Positions 1 through 8,025 of a DNA stretch of 12,938 nt are shown here, piece after piece. Under the pieces are notes generated by a model that was not told where the DNA came from, made no database searches, and saw nothing but the letters and a program-made list of their open reading frames with translations. The position numbers and the translations under genes were made by a program. The stretch is taken from assembly GCA_031274855.1 (NCBI GenBank), contig JAISPO010000163.1, positions 1 to 12,938 on the forward strand. Direction: 5' to 3'. Origin of the DNA: Zoogloeaceae bacterium. Lineage in GTDB: Bacteria > Pseudomonadota > Gammaproteobacteria > Burkholderiales > Rhodocyclaceae. Each line of letters begins with the position of its first letter. The stretch's first letter is position 1.

Positions 1-348
1 GGCGTGGGGGAGGGCTAGCGCGTAGAGGTCGGCGCCGCCGATGATGAAAACCTCGTCGGTTGCGCCGGCGGCGGCGATGGCGGCGGGCAGGGAAAGTGCG
101 ATTGTCGCGCCTTCGGCGACGTAGGCGGGATTACGGGTGACGACGATGTGCTGACGGCCGGGCAGTTTGCCGGGGAGCGATTCCCAAGTCTTGCGGCCCA
201 TGATGATGGCGTGGCCCATCGTCAGGGCCTTGAAGCGTTTGAGGTCTTCGGGCAGCCGCCAGGGAAGTTTGTTGTCGCGGCCGATGATGCCGTTTCGGGC
301 AACCGCGGCGATGATTGTCAGCCGTGGCGATGCTGCGCCCACGCTCAT
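1..348 (-). CDS. folA: Dihydrofolate reductase, C-terminus cut by window edge
   Basis: FolA reduces dihydrofolate to tetrahydrofolate with NADPH in the cytoplasm, feeding thymidylate, purine and methionine synthesis. Only the first 116 codons are present; the family is usually about 160 residues, so some 45 are missing beyond the left edge. Visible hallmarks are the N-terminal strand TIIAAVARNGIIG, the substrate-site motif LPWRLPEDL with the catalytic acid at Asp35, the NADPH-site segment IIMGRKTWESLPG (about residues 48-60), a GRQHIVVTR strand, and the late FIIGGADLY motif (about 101-109). Its ATG overlaps the glgA stop in an ATGA, and no good Shine-Dalgarno precedes it (only A-rich GAAATTGAAAAA), so translation is probably coupled to glgA. 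It is the last visible cistron of the glycogen operon, which is an odd place for a folate gene. The identification is secure; whether it also has its own promoter inside glgA cannot be seen. Confidence 0.95.
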   Translation of the reverse strand, partial: MSVGAASPRLTIIAAVARNGIIGRDNKLPWRLPEDLKRFKALTMGHAIIMGRKTWESLPGKLPGRQHIVVTRNPAYVAEGATIALSLPAAIAAAGATDEVFIIGGADLYALALPHA

Positions 349-1772
349 TTTTTCAATTTCGCGTAAAGCGCCGCGTATTGCATGGCTGGCGCTGTCCAGC
401 TTACGTCGCGGCTCATGCCGTCGATTTGCATGGCCCGCCAACGCTCGCGGTTGTGCCAGGCCGCGTGAGCGCGCTGGATGGCCGTGAACAGGGCGGCGGC
501 GGTCGCTTCCTCGAACACGAAGCCATTGACATCGTCGACCACCGTGTCGGCCAGCCCGCCCGTGGCGCGCACCACCGGCGGCGTGCCGTAGCGCAGGCTG
601 TACATCTGGTTGAGGCCGCAAGGCTCAAAGCGCGAGGGCATGAGGAAGACGTCGACGCTGCCTTCGATGCGATGGGCCAGCCCTTCATTGAAACCGATGA
701 CGGTGGCGAAATGGCCGGGATGTATTTCTGCGAGGCGGCGGAATTCGTTTTCCAGTTCGCGGTCGCCGCTGCCGAGCACGGCCAGTTGCGCCGGAAGATC
801 GGCGATTTGCCGCTCCAGCGCCGCGACGAGATCCAGTCCCTTCTGCGCCGTCAACCGGCTGATGACGCCGAACAGGGGAATGTCGTCGCGTACCGTCAGG
901 CCCAATTCTTGTTGCAGCGCCGACTTATTCTTCCGCTTGGCGGCCAGTGTGGCGATGTCGTAGGTGAAGGGCAGATGCGCATCCCGCTTGGGATTCCAGA
1001 CTTCAGTGTCGATACCGTTGAGAATGCCCGACAGACGGTCGGCGCGATGGCGCAGCAGGCCGGACATGCCCATGCCTTCGGCATCGGTCTGAATTTCGGC
1101 GGCGTAGGTCGGGCTGACGGTGGTGATCGCGTCGGCAAATTGCAGACCGGCTTTGAGGAAAGAGAGGTAACCGTGATACTCGATGCCTTCCATGCTCCAA
1201 GCGTGGGCCGGTAGCCCAAGCTCAGGCAGGGTCTGCTCGCTGAACAGCCCTTGAAAAGCCAGATTGTGCACCGTGATGATGGATTTCGCGCGCGCATCGC
1301 CGGACAGCTTCAGATAGGCGGGCGCGAGGCCGGTCTGCCAGTCGTTGCAGTGAATCACGGCTGGCCACCAGGGGAACGGGTTGGCTTTCGAGCCGAGCCA
1401 TGCGGCAACGCGTGACAGCAGGCCGAAGCGCAGATAGTTGTCCGGCCAGTCCTTGCCATCGGGGCCGAGATAGGGATTGCCCGGACGGTCGAAATAGGCG
1501 GGGCAATCCAGCAGCAGCAGCCGCGAGCCATCGGGCGCGAAGGCGGCGCGCAAAACCGAGTCGGCATAGGCGCCGCCGAAATTGCCCAGCTTGGCGACTT
1601 CCGGCGCGCGCGCTTCAGGGATGGCGGCGCGTACCGCCGGATAGTAGGGTGTGAGCACGCGCAGGTCGATGCCTGCCTGTCGTAGCGCGGGCGGCAGGGC
1701 GGCGGCAACATCGCCCAAGCCGCCGGTTTTTACCCAGGGCGCGATTTCGGAAGTGGCGAATAGAACTTTCAT
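345..1772 (-). CDS. glgA: Glycogen synthase (ADP-glucose type, GT5)
   Basis: GlgA transfers glucose from ADP-glucose to the non-reducing end of alpha-1,4-glucan chains. The 475-residue product matches the roughly 477 residues of E. coli GlgA. It starts MKVLFATSEIAPWVKTGGLG, with the ADP-glucose-binding KTGGL at residues 15-19. It also has the HCNDWQTGL and HNLAFQG motifs of the N-terminal Rossmann domain, VSRLTAQKGLDL at the start of the C-terminal domain, and SRFEPCGLNQMYSLRYGT with the conserved catalytic-region Glu near 383, followed by ATGGLADTV. The reading frame stays open upstream to about 2306, but that extension lies antiphase inside pgi and has no GlgA homology. The ATG at 1772 gives the canonical N-terminus and overlaps the pgi stop as ATGA. 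No Shine-Dalgarno is evident, consistent with translational coupling. Its 3' end overlaps folA by the same ATGA. Confidence 0.97.
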   Translation of the reverse strand: MKVLFATSEIAPWVKTGGLGDVAAALPPALRQAGIDLRVLTPYYPAVRAAIPEARAPEVAKLGNFGGAYADSVLRAAFAPDGSRLLLLDCPAYFDRPGNPYLGPDGKDWPDNYLRFGLLSRVAAWLGSKANPFPWWPAVIHCNDWQTGLAPAYLKLSGDARAKSIITVHNLAFQGLFSEQTLPELGLPAHAWSMEGIEYHGYLSFLKAGLQFADAITTVSPTYAAEIQTDAEGMGMSGLLRHRADRLSGILNGIDTEVWNPKRDAHLPFTYDIATLAAKRKNKSALQQELGLTVRDDIPLFGVISRLTAQKGLDLVAALERQIADLPAQLAVLGSGDRELENEFRRLAEIHPGHFATVIGFNEGLAHRIEGSVDVFLMPSRFEPCGLNQMYSLRYGTPPVVRATGGLADTVVDDVNGFVFEEATAAALFTAIQRAHAAWHNRERWRAMQIDGMSRDVSWTAPAMQYAALYAKLKK

Positions 1773-3400
1773 GGTTTGCGGCAGGCGGCGATGAGTCCGG
1801 CGGTTGAACTGTCCAGTCCGTCGGCGGGGGTTCGTCCTTCGATGATGGGCAGCAGCCGGTTGGCTAACTGCTTGCCATATTCGACGCCCCACTGATCGTA
1901 GGCGTTGAGATTCCAGAGACAGCCGAGTGAAAACACCTTGTGCTCGAACAGCGCAACCAGTTGACCAAGATGGTAAGGGTCGAGGCGCGGCAGCAGGATG
2001 GTCGTCGATGGCTGATTGCCGGGGAACACCTTGTAAGGCAGCAGGCGGGCAATCACGGCTTCGGGAACATGCGCGGCTTCCATTTCGGCGCGCGCCTCCT
2101 CGGCGGTCTTGCCCTTCATCAACGCTTCGGCTTGGGCGAAACAGTTGGCCAGCAATTTCTCGTGATGGCCCGGCAGCGGGAAATCGGCTTCGGCGGCGAC
2201 GATGAAGTCGCAGGGAATCAACCGCCCGCCCTGATGGATCAACTGATAGAAGGCGTGTTGGCCGTTGGTGCCGGCTTCGCCCCACAGCACCGGCGCGGTC
2301 GGGCAACCGGCATCCTGACCGTTGCGGGTGGCGCGTTTGCCGTTCGATTCCATTTCAAGCTGTTGCAGGTAGCGCGGCAGCAGTTCGAGCGACTGGCTGT
2401 AGGGCAGGCAGGCGCGTGTTTCCGCGCCCAGAAAATCGCTATTCCAGACTTCGAGCAGAGCCAGCACGAAGGGCAGGTTGTGATCTGCCGCCGCCTCGAA
2501 GAAGTGAGCGTCCATGGCGGCAGCGCCGGCCAGTATGCGCTCGAAATTCTCCATGCCGATTGCCAGCGCCAGCGGCAGGCCGATGGCCGACCAGACTGAG
2601 AAGCGCCCGCCAACCCAGTCCCAGAAGGCGAAGGCGTAGTCTGGATCAATGCCGAATCTGGCGACTTCGGGAAGGTTGGTGGAGACGGCGACAAAGTGCC
2701 GCCGCACGGCAGCCTCGCCCAAGGCTTCGACAATCCAGTCGCGGGCCGAGACCGCGTTCTGCATCGTCTCCTGAGTGGTAAATGTTTTGCTGGCGATGAT
2801 GAACAGCGTGGTGCTTGGGTCGAGTTGCGCCAGCGTGGTCGCCAGATGAGCGCCGTCGAGATTGGAAACGTAATGCACGCGCAGATTCGGTACTTGGCAG
2901 GCCGCCAACGCCTGCGTCGCCATCTTCGGCCCAAGGTCGGAGCCGCCGATGCCGATGTTGACGACATCGGAAATTGGTTTGCCTGTAGCGCCATGCCACT
3001 TGCCGCCATGCAGATCGTTGCAGAAACGGCGCATCTGGTCGAGCACCGCGTGCACCTGCGGCATGACATCGAGACCGTTGTGCAGAATCGGGCGCGTGCC
3101 TTGATGGCGCAAGGCATGATGCAGCACGGCGCGGCCTTCGGTGTGATTGATCGCCTCGCCGGTGCGCATGCGGTTGATCCAGCCCGGCAGATCGGCTTCC
3201 CACCACAGACCAGCCAGCGCGGACATGACTTCGGCGCTGAGGCGCTGCTTGGAATAGTCGATCAGCAGGCCGCCCTGTTCGAGCGAGAAGCGATCAAAAC
3301 GCTGCGGATCGGCAGCAAAGAGATCGCGCAAATGCGCCGTCTGCATGCGCCGCGCGTGCTTGGCCAGTATCTGCCAGGTTTTCGAGGTCGTTGCGGTCAT
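1769..3400 (-). CDS. pgi: Glucose-6-phosphate isomerase
   Basis: Pgi interconverts glucose 6-phosphate and fructose 6-phosphate and here ties glycogen turnover to central carbon metabolism. The 543-residue product is close to E. coli Pgi (549). Signature regions are VVNIGIGGSDLGP (about 146-158), ASKTFTTQETM, DWVGGRFSVWSAIGL (family signature 1, about 261-275), GEAGTNGQHAFYQLIHQG, and FEHKVFSLGCLWNLNAYDQW leading to GVEYGKQLANR (signature 2). Expected catalytic residues are present: Glu351 in MESNGK, His382 in NGQHAF and Lys510 in EYGKQ. A GTG six bases upstream at 3406 is in frame, but the ATG at 3400 is preferred because it forms an ATGA overlap with the glgP stop, the same junction seen at the next two gene boundaries; family alignment does not discriminate between them. 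No clear Shine-Dalgarno is seen. Pgi is not a universal member of glg operons, so its place between glgP and glgA is informative. Confidence 0.97.
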   Translation of the reverse strand: MTATTSKTWQILAKHARRMQTAHLRDLFAADPQRFDRFSLEQGGLLIDYSKQRLSAEVMSALAGLWWEADLPGWINRMRTGEAINHTEGRAVLHHALRHQGTRPILHNGLDVMPQVHAVLDQMRRFCNDLHGGKWHGATGKPISDVVNIGIGGSDLGPKMATQALAACQVPNLRVHYVSNLDGAHLATTLAQLDPSTTLFIIASKTFTTQETMQNAVSARDWIVEALGEAAVRRHFVAVSTNLPEVARFGIDPDYAFAFWDWVGGRFSVWSAIGLPLALAIGMENFERILAGAAAMDAHFFEAAADHNLPFVLALLEVWNSDFLGAETRACLPYSQSLELLPRYLQQLEMESNGKRATRNGQDAGCPTAPVLWGEAGTNGQHAFYQLIHQGGRLIPCDFIVAAEADFPLPGHHEKLLANCFAQAEALMKGKTAEEARAEMEAAHVPEAVIARLLPYKVFPGNQPSTTILLPRLDPYHLGQLVALFEHKVFSLGCLWNLNAYDQWGVEYGKQLANRLLPIIEGRTPADGLDSSTAGLIAACRKP

Positions 3401-5973
3401 AGCCACACCATCATGCCCATTTCAAACGGATGGGCCAGTAGTTCATGACAGGGATAAGCGCGCAGGCGGTAGTCAATCTTGCCGCACACTTCGGGGGTGA
3501 TTTCCAGCGTGAACAGGCTTTCGCCGGCGTTATCAGCAGGCCCTTGATAGGCCATGCGATAGGGGCGCGGCAGCTTGGGTCTGCCGCTGGAATTGGGCCG
3601 GCTGAACAGCAATTCGACGGCGACATCCTCAGGCGCCAGACCGCCCAGACGCACGGCGACGGCAAAGCGAATCGCGCTGCCGAAGGGGATGCGGCGCTGC
3701 GGGTCTCCGGCGCGTTGCAGCGAGACGCCGTGCCAGTGGGCGCGCACCTTGGCTTTCCATGTGGCCAACTCGCGGGCTGCCGCGAAGTTGTCGGCGCGGT
3801 AGCGATGCCACTGCCGCGCTGCCGGTTGATAAAACTTGCTGACGTAATCGCTGACCATGCGCACCGAACTGAAGCGTGGCGCGATGCTGGCGATTGAACG
3901 CTTGGACATCGCCACCCAGCCGGGCGAGTAGCCCATGGCGCTGCGCGTGTAATAAAGCGGGGCGACCTTGTCTTGCAGAAGCTCGTAGAACGAGCGTGCT
4001 TCCTCGTAGTCGCGGCGGGCTTCATCGACGCCCTGATCGTAGCTCGATGACGTGGGTTTGATCGCCCAGCCGTTTTGGTTGTCGGGATCAGCCTCATAGC
4101 TTTCCGCCCACCAGCCGTCGAGGATCGAAAGATTGATCACGCCGTTGATGCCGGCCTTCATGCCCGAAGTGCCCGATGCCTCCAGCGGGAAGATCGGGTT
4201 GTTCAGCCAGATGTCGACGCCGGAAACCAGACGGCGCGCCAGCTGCAGATCGTAACCTTCGACCAGCAGGATATGGCCCATGAACTCCGGCATACTGGCG
4301 ACTTCGGCGATGCGCCGGATGAAAGCCTGCCCGGGTTCGTCGGCCGGATGCGCCTTGCCCGCGAAGATGAACACCACCGGACGCTCGGGGTTGCAAACGA
4401 TTTCTTTCAGCCAGTCAAGATCCTGGAACAGCAGCGTGGCGCGCTTGTAAGTGGCGAAGCGGCGAGCGAAGCCGATGGTCAAAATATTGGGATTGGCAGG
4501 GTCGGCCCACTGCATCAGGCGCTCGATATGCGCCTCGGAACCGTGGCTGCGCATGTGTTGCCGCGTGATGCGGTCGCGCACCAGATACAGCATTTGCGAC
4601 TTGAGAAGCTGGCGCACGCTCCAGTACATGTGATCGGGAATCTGGTCGATCTGCTCCCAGACCTTGGCGTCGGTCTGGTGTTGCAGCCAGCCCGGGCCGA
4701 GCATCCGGTCGAAGGTCTCGTACCACATGTCGGAAAGGAAAGTGGGCACATGCACGCCGTTGGTGACGTGACTGATCGGATTTTCGCGCGGCTCGATTTG
4801 CGGCCAGAGATCGGCGCAAATTTCCGACGACACCTCGCCATGCACCTCGGAGACGCCGTTGTGACGCCGCGAACCGCGGATCGCCAGCGCCGTCATGTTG
4901 AAATCCGGCAAGCCGCCGACCTGACCCAGCCGGAGCAGAGTGCCGATATCGCAGCCCAGCTCGGCGCAGTAATCCTGGAAGTAGCGGCGGATCATTTCCT
5001 CCGGGAAATGATCGTGGCCCGCCGGCACGGCGGTATGGGTGGTGAACACCGTGTTGCTGGCGACGGCTTCCAGCGCCGAGGCCGTATCCAGACCGCCCTG
5101 CACCAGTTGGCGCATACGCTCAAGGATCAGGAAAGCGGCGTGGCCTTCGTTGATGTGCCAGACTGTTGGCTTGAGGCCCATCTCGACCAGCGCCTTCGCG
5201 CCGCCGATGCCGAGCAGGATTTCCTGCTCAATGCGCGTCGTGCGGTCGCCGCCGTACAACTGGTGCGCGATATCGCGGTCGTGCGGCGAGTTCTGCTCCA
5301 GATCGGTATCGAGAAGGAAAAGGTCAATGGTGCCGACCTCGGCCTTCCAGACCTTGACCTCGACATCGCGGCCGGTCATGCGCACGTTGACGCGCAATTC
5401 GCTGCCGTCGGCGCGCAGCACCGGCTTGATCGGCAGATCATCGAAATCGGTGTCGTTATAGAGAACGTGCTGACGCCCCGCGCCGTCGATGGTTTGCAAA
5501 AAGTAACCCTGCCGGTAAAGCAGGCCGACGCCGACAAAGGGCAGATTGAGGTCGGAAGCCGTCTTGCAATGGTCGCCCGCCAGAATGCCCAGGCCGCCCG
5601 AATAGATCGGCATACTCTCATGGAAGCCGAACTCGGCGCAGAAATAGGCAACCAGCTCGCCTTCGCCCATACGGGGGCCGTGCACGCGCATGGGCGCGGC
5701 CATGTAGTTGTCGTAAGCGGACAGCACACGCGCCATTGAGCCGAGGAAAGTGGGATCGGCGGCGGCCTCGTCGAGATGATGCTGATCGACGCGCTTGATG
5801 AATGACTTGGGGCTGTGGCCGACGGCGCTCCAGAGCTTGCTGCTCATGCGCGCGAACAAGGCGCGGGTTGGCCGATCCCAGCTATACCACAGGTTGTTGG
5901 CTAGATCGTCGAGACGGGCGAGACGGGCGGGAAGTCGCGGATTGACTTCGATTTGAAAACGGGTGCCTGACAT
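3397..5973 (-). CDS. glgP: Alpha-glucan (glycogen) phosphorylase, long non-classical type
   Basis: This PLP enzyme (GT35) releases glucose 1-phosphate from non-reducing ends of glycogen or maltodextrin. The 858-residue protein is not the classical E. coli/muscle layout. It opens with a DUF3417-like segment (LDDLANNLWYSWDRPTRALF, about 21-40) and has FGFHESMPIYSGGLGILAGDH (about 115-135), WHINEGHAAF (about 272-281), THTAVPAGHDHF (about 312-323) and NGVHVPTF (about 405-412). GFARRFATYKRATLLF (about 501-516) and EASGTSGMKAGINGVINLS follow, the latter supplying the PLP-binding Lys606 and continuing to LDGWW. After about 750 comes a C-terminal beta-rich extension typical of the longer members of this group. 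The ATG at 5973 lies 39 bases after the preceding stop, with a weak GAAAGA seven bases upstream as the only Shine-Dalgarno candidate. Its stop overlaps pgi as ATGA. The family is certain; natural chain-length preference and allosteric control cannot be read from sequence. Confidence 0.95.
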   Translation of the reverse strand: MSGTRFQIEVNPRLPARLARLDDLANNLWYSWDRPTRALFARMSSKLWSAVGHSPKSFIKRVDQHHLDEAAADPTFLGSMARVLSAYDNYMAAPMRVHGPRMGEGELVAYFCAEFGFHESMPIYSGGLGILAGDHCKTASDLNLPFVGVGLLYRQGYFLQTIDGAGRQHVLYNDTDFDDLPIKPVLRADGSELRVNVRMTGRDVEVKVWKAEVGTIDLFLLDTDLEQNSPHDRDIAHQLYGGDRTTRIEQEILLGIGGAKALVEMGLKPTVWHINEGHAAFLILERMRQLVQGGLDTASALEAVASNTVFTTHTAVPAGHDHFPEEMIRRYFQDYCAELGCDIGTLLRLGQVGGLPDFNMTALAIRGSRRHNGVSEVHGEVSSEICADLWPQIEPRENPISHVTNGVHVPTFLSDMWYETFDRMLGPGWLQHQTDAKVWEQIDQIPDHMYWSVRQLLKSQMLYLVRDRITRQHMRSHGSEAHIERLMQWADPANPNILTIGFARRFATYKRATLLFQDLDWLKEIVCNPERPVVFIFAGKAHPADEPGQAFIRRIAEVASMPEFMGHILLVEGYDLQLARRLVSGVDIWLNNPIFPLEASGTSGMKAGINGVINLSILDGWWAESYEADPDNQNGWAIKPTSSSYDQGVDEARRDYEEARSFYELLQDKVAPLYYTRSAMGYSPGWVAMSKRSIASIAPRFSSVRMVSDYVSKFYQPAARQWHRYRADNFAAARELATWKAKVRAHWHGVSLQRAGDPQRRIPFGSAIRFAVAVRLGGLAPEDVAVELLFSRPNSSGRPKLPRPYRMAYQGPADNAGESLFTLEITPEVCGKIDYRLRAYPCHELLAHPFEMGMMVWL

Positions 5974-6012
5974 GAAGGGTTCTTTCAGTTTTGATATCGC
6001 AACCGGGTTATT
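5974..6012 (-). other. 39-base gap between glucanotransferase gene and glgP
   Basis: This is the largest gap inside the leftward operon. On the - strand it contains a weak purine-rich GAAAGA seven bases before the glgP ATG, a possible ribosome binding site. I see no hairpin followed by a T-run, so nothing argues for a terminator, and no convincing promoter hexamers. It is best read as a within-operon spacer. Confidence 0.5.
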
Positions 6013-8025
6013 TTACGCTGGCTGCCGGTGGGCTTTGAGGACGAAGCTCAGTTCTTGCGCGGTACCGTCCAGCGGCCAGGAAAAATTCAGTTCTACGGCC
6101 TGCATGATTTTCTCGAAGCCTGCTTCGGATTGCGAGACGGTTTGGTGCGCTTTGGCGGTGAGCGATACAGGCTGGCTGATTTCAATCAGCAGGCTGCCGC
6201 CAAGGACGCCGTCATCGAGTTGCAGCCGCTGTAGCGAGGCAAGTTTCAGGGGGTCGCCGAAGCCGCCGGGAATGCTGCCGTTCTCAAGGACGTAGCGGCC
6301 CAGATAGCCGTCGCAACTCGGCATTGCCGCGTTGAGTTGTATTTTGAGTTGTCCGGTCGCGCCCTGCGCCTGATAGCGGACGAGCAAGCGGCCGCCGGAC
6401 ACGTAGTAGGACTTGGTCAGTTGGCCGCCGCCGATGGCGGTCGAGAACGTGGCCGGACTGACTTCGCGGTAGTCACAAAGCGGCTGCGGCGAATTTTTCG
6501 CCGGATGCCAGCAGTCGACGAACATGGCGCGGGCGCGGCTATCCGGCGTGGCGTCATCGGGATGGATGGCATGACGGAAGGCGATGCGGTCATGCGCCGA
6601 GGCGATACCGTTGTGCTGGGCGTTGTCGCCGCTGCGGGCTTCGCGCAGCTTGTCGTGATAGCCCTCGTCGTAACGGCGCAGGGTGTCGACGAAGTTGTGG
6701 GCCAGCGGGAAGCTGGAAAATTCGATCAAGGCGGCGTCGCCGTCGGCGCGCGCGACGGCTTGCAGGGTGTCGCTGCGCAGGAACAGTTCGTCGTGGCCGT
6801 CGCAGTCGAGGTCGACGCGCTCAAACGGCGGGCGTGGCGACACGGCAGCGATGGCGCTTTCGAGCGCCAGCAGATTGTTCCAGATGGCGCGGCGCAGATG
6901 CGGCAAATAAAGGCCGCCGAACAGGCCGTGCCAATAGGCGTCATTGGCCTGCGTCCGGTGCAGCATTTCCTGCATTTGCAGCGTGCGCTGGGTCAGGGGC
7001 AGATCGGCGAAGCGGCGCGAGGCGTCGAGCATCCGTTTGTGCATCCAGTTCGATTCCGCGTAGCGCATGAAAAAGTTGCGCCACATGCCGCCGCGCAGAA
7101 AGGATTTGCGCGTTTCAAAGCGGTCTGCCTGTTTCTCCTGATCGAGCAGGGCGTGATAGGCCCGCGCCGCGGGCGCAGGCAGCGTCCATTCATTCATCTC
7201 GATATAGGATGTGGTCGGCAAATAGACAATGCCGCGCGTCGGCTGCGTGGCGTGGAATTCCGCGTAGCTGCCCGTTTTGATCAGCGGCGAACCCAACACG
7301 CCTTCAATGAAGCGCGTCAGCCAGCCCTGTTCGTAGACCCAGTGATAAGTCTCCGGCCAGATGCCGAATTTCTCGATGTCATCGAAGTAGACCGCCGCCC
7401 GTCGGCCTGCGCGGGCCTGTTCTTCCAGCCACTCGATGGCTTCTTCGGCGGGCGAAAAGGGCAGGCGGTAACGCGCCTGTTCGGAGATAGGAAAGAGATC
7501 GAGCCTGCGGCCGTCCTCCTCGGTCGTGAAATGGCCGTCGAGCCTGTCGGCGGATTCACCGGCGCACAGGAAATGGTAATCGTCGACCGCGACGTATTCG
7601 ATGCCGCAATCGGCAAGCGAAGGCACAACCACGGATTCCCATACGCGCTCCGTCAGCCACGCGCCTTTCGGGCGCTGGCCGAATACGCGCTCGATTTTGT
7701 CCGAGAGCGTTCTGATCTGGCTGATGCGGTCGCGTTGCGGAATTGCGGCCAGCACCGGCTCGCAATCGCCTGAGCCGAACCATTCGACCTGGCCGCGCCG
7801 AGTCATCATCGCCAGCCGCGCCATGTCCTCAGGGTAATGCTCAATCAGCCAGTCGAGCAGCCAGCCGGAAAAATGCACGCTGAAACGAAAGTCGGGATAG
7901 CGTTCAACAGTTTGCAGAAACATCCGGTAGCAGCGCAAATGCGCTTCTTCCATTACAGAGTCGAAATTACCGGCAGGTTGGTGGGCGTGCACGCCGAAAA
8001 GCAGGGCGATGGGGCGGTGGGTCAT
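6013..8025 (-). CDS. GH57 4-alpha-glucanotransferase
   Basis: Likely moves alpha-1,4-glucan segments between chains, so that short maltodextrins left by phosphorylase can be re-extended. The 670-residue product closely resembles the GH57 glucanotransferase of Thermococcus litoralis (about 659 residues). Matching blocks are HAHQPAGNF at the N-terminus, HFSGWLLDWL, GAWLTERVWE with the nucleophile at Glu126, and VAVDDYHF. YFDDIEKFGIWPETY follows, with the Asp215/Asp216 pair that includes the predicted acid/base, then RGGMWRNFFMRYAESNWMHK (about 311-330) and NDAYWHGLFGGLYLPHLRR (about 361-379). The C-terminal half is the DUF1925/DUF1926-type beta region, ending in a QTVSQSEAGFE block also found in the archaeal enzyme. 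The frame is open 70 codons further upstream, but that part lies within the previous gene and is Arg/Ser-rich without homology. The ATG at 8025 gives the family N-terminus and an ATGA overlap. It probably substitutes for MalQ, which is not in the window. Confidence 0.9.
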   Translation of the reverse strand: MTHRPIALLFGVHAHQPAGNFDSVMEEAHLRCYRMFLQTVERYPDFRFSVHFSGWLLDWLIEHYPEDMARLAMMTRRGQVEWFGSGDCEPVLAAIPQRDRISQIRTLSDKIERVFGQRPKGAWLTERVWESVVVPSLADCGIEYVAVDDYHFLCAGESADRLDGHFTTEEDGRRLDLFPISEQARYRLPFSPAEEAIEWLEEQARAGRRAAVYFDDIEKFGIWPETYHWVYEQGWLTRFIEGVLGSPLIKTGSYAEFHATQPTRGIVYLPTTSYIEMNEWTLPAPAARAYHALLDQEKQADRFETRKSFLRGGMWRNFFMRYAESNWMHKRMLDASRRFADLPLTQRTLQMQEMLHRTQANDAYWHGLFGGLYLPHLRRAIWNNLLALESAIAAVSPRPPFERVDLDCDGHDELFLRSDTLQAVARADGDAALIEFSSFPLAHNFVDTLRRYDEGYHDKLREARSGDNAQHNGIASAHDRIAFRHAIHPDDATPDSRARAMFVDCWHPAKNSPQPLCDYREVSPATFSTAIGGGQLTKSYYVSGGRLLVRYQAQGATGQLKIQLNAAMPSCDGYLGRYVLENGSIPGGFGDPLKLASLQRLQLDDGVLGGSLLIEISQPVSLTAKAHQTVSQSEAGFEKIMQAVELNFSWPLDGTAQELSFVLKAHRQPA

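Noticed and set aside
315..1214. Open + strand frame of 299 codons opposite glgA, and similar ones at 1940-2599, 8538-9476 and 10088-11089
   Set aside because: All lie antisense to confident genes and have no family signature or ribosome site that I can see.
1773..2306. Upstream extension of the glgA frame by 178 codons
   Set aside because: It lies out of phase inside pgi, has no homology to glycogen synthase, and the ATG at 1772 gives the standard N-terminus.
3401..3406. GTG start for pgi two codons upstream
   Set aside because: Possible, but no ribosome site favours it and the ATG at 3400 fits the repeated ATGA overlap pattern.
4075..5739. A 554-codon open frame on the + strand opposite glgP
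   Set aside because: It is exactly antisense to a well-conserved phosphorylase, and its product shows no recognisable domain. GC-rich coding DNA commonly leaves the opposite strand open.
5974..6012. Terminator or internal promoter before glgP
   Set aside because: No stem-loop with a T-run and no paired -35/-10 hexamers; the gap is too short and featureless to split the operon on present evidence.
6337..7773. A 478-codon open frame on the + strand opposite the glucanotransferase gene
   Set aside because: Antisense shadow; Arg/Gly/Ala/Val-rich with no motif, while the - strand frame matches a known enzyme throughout.
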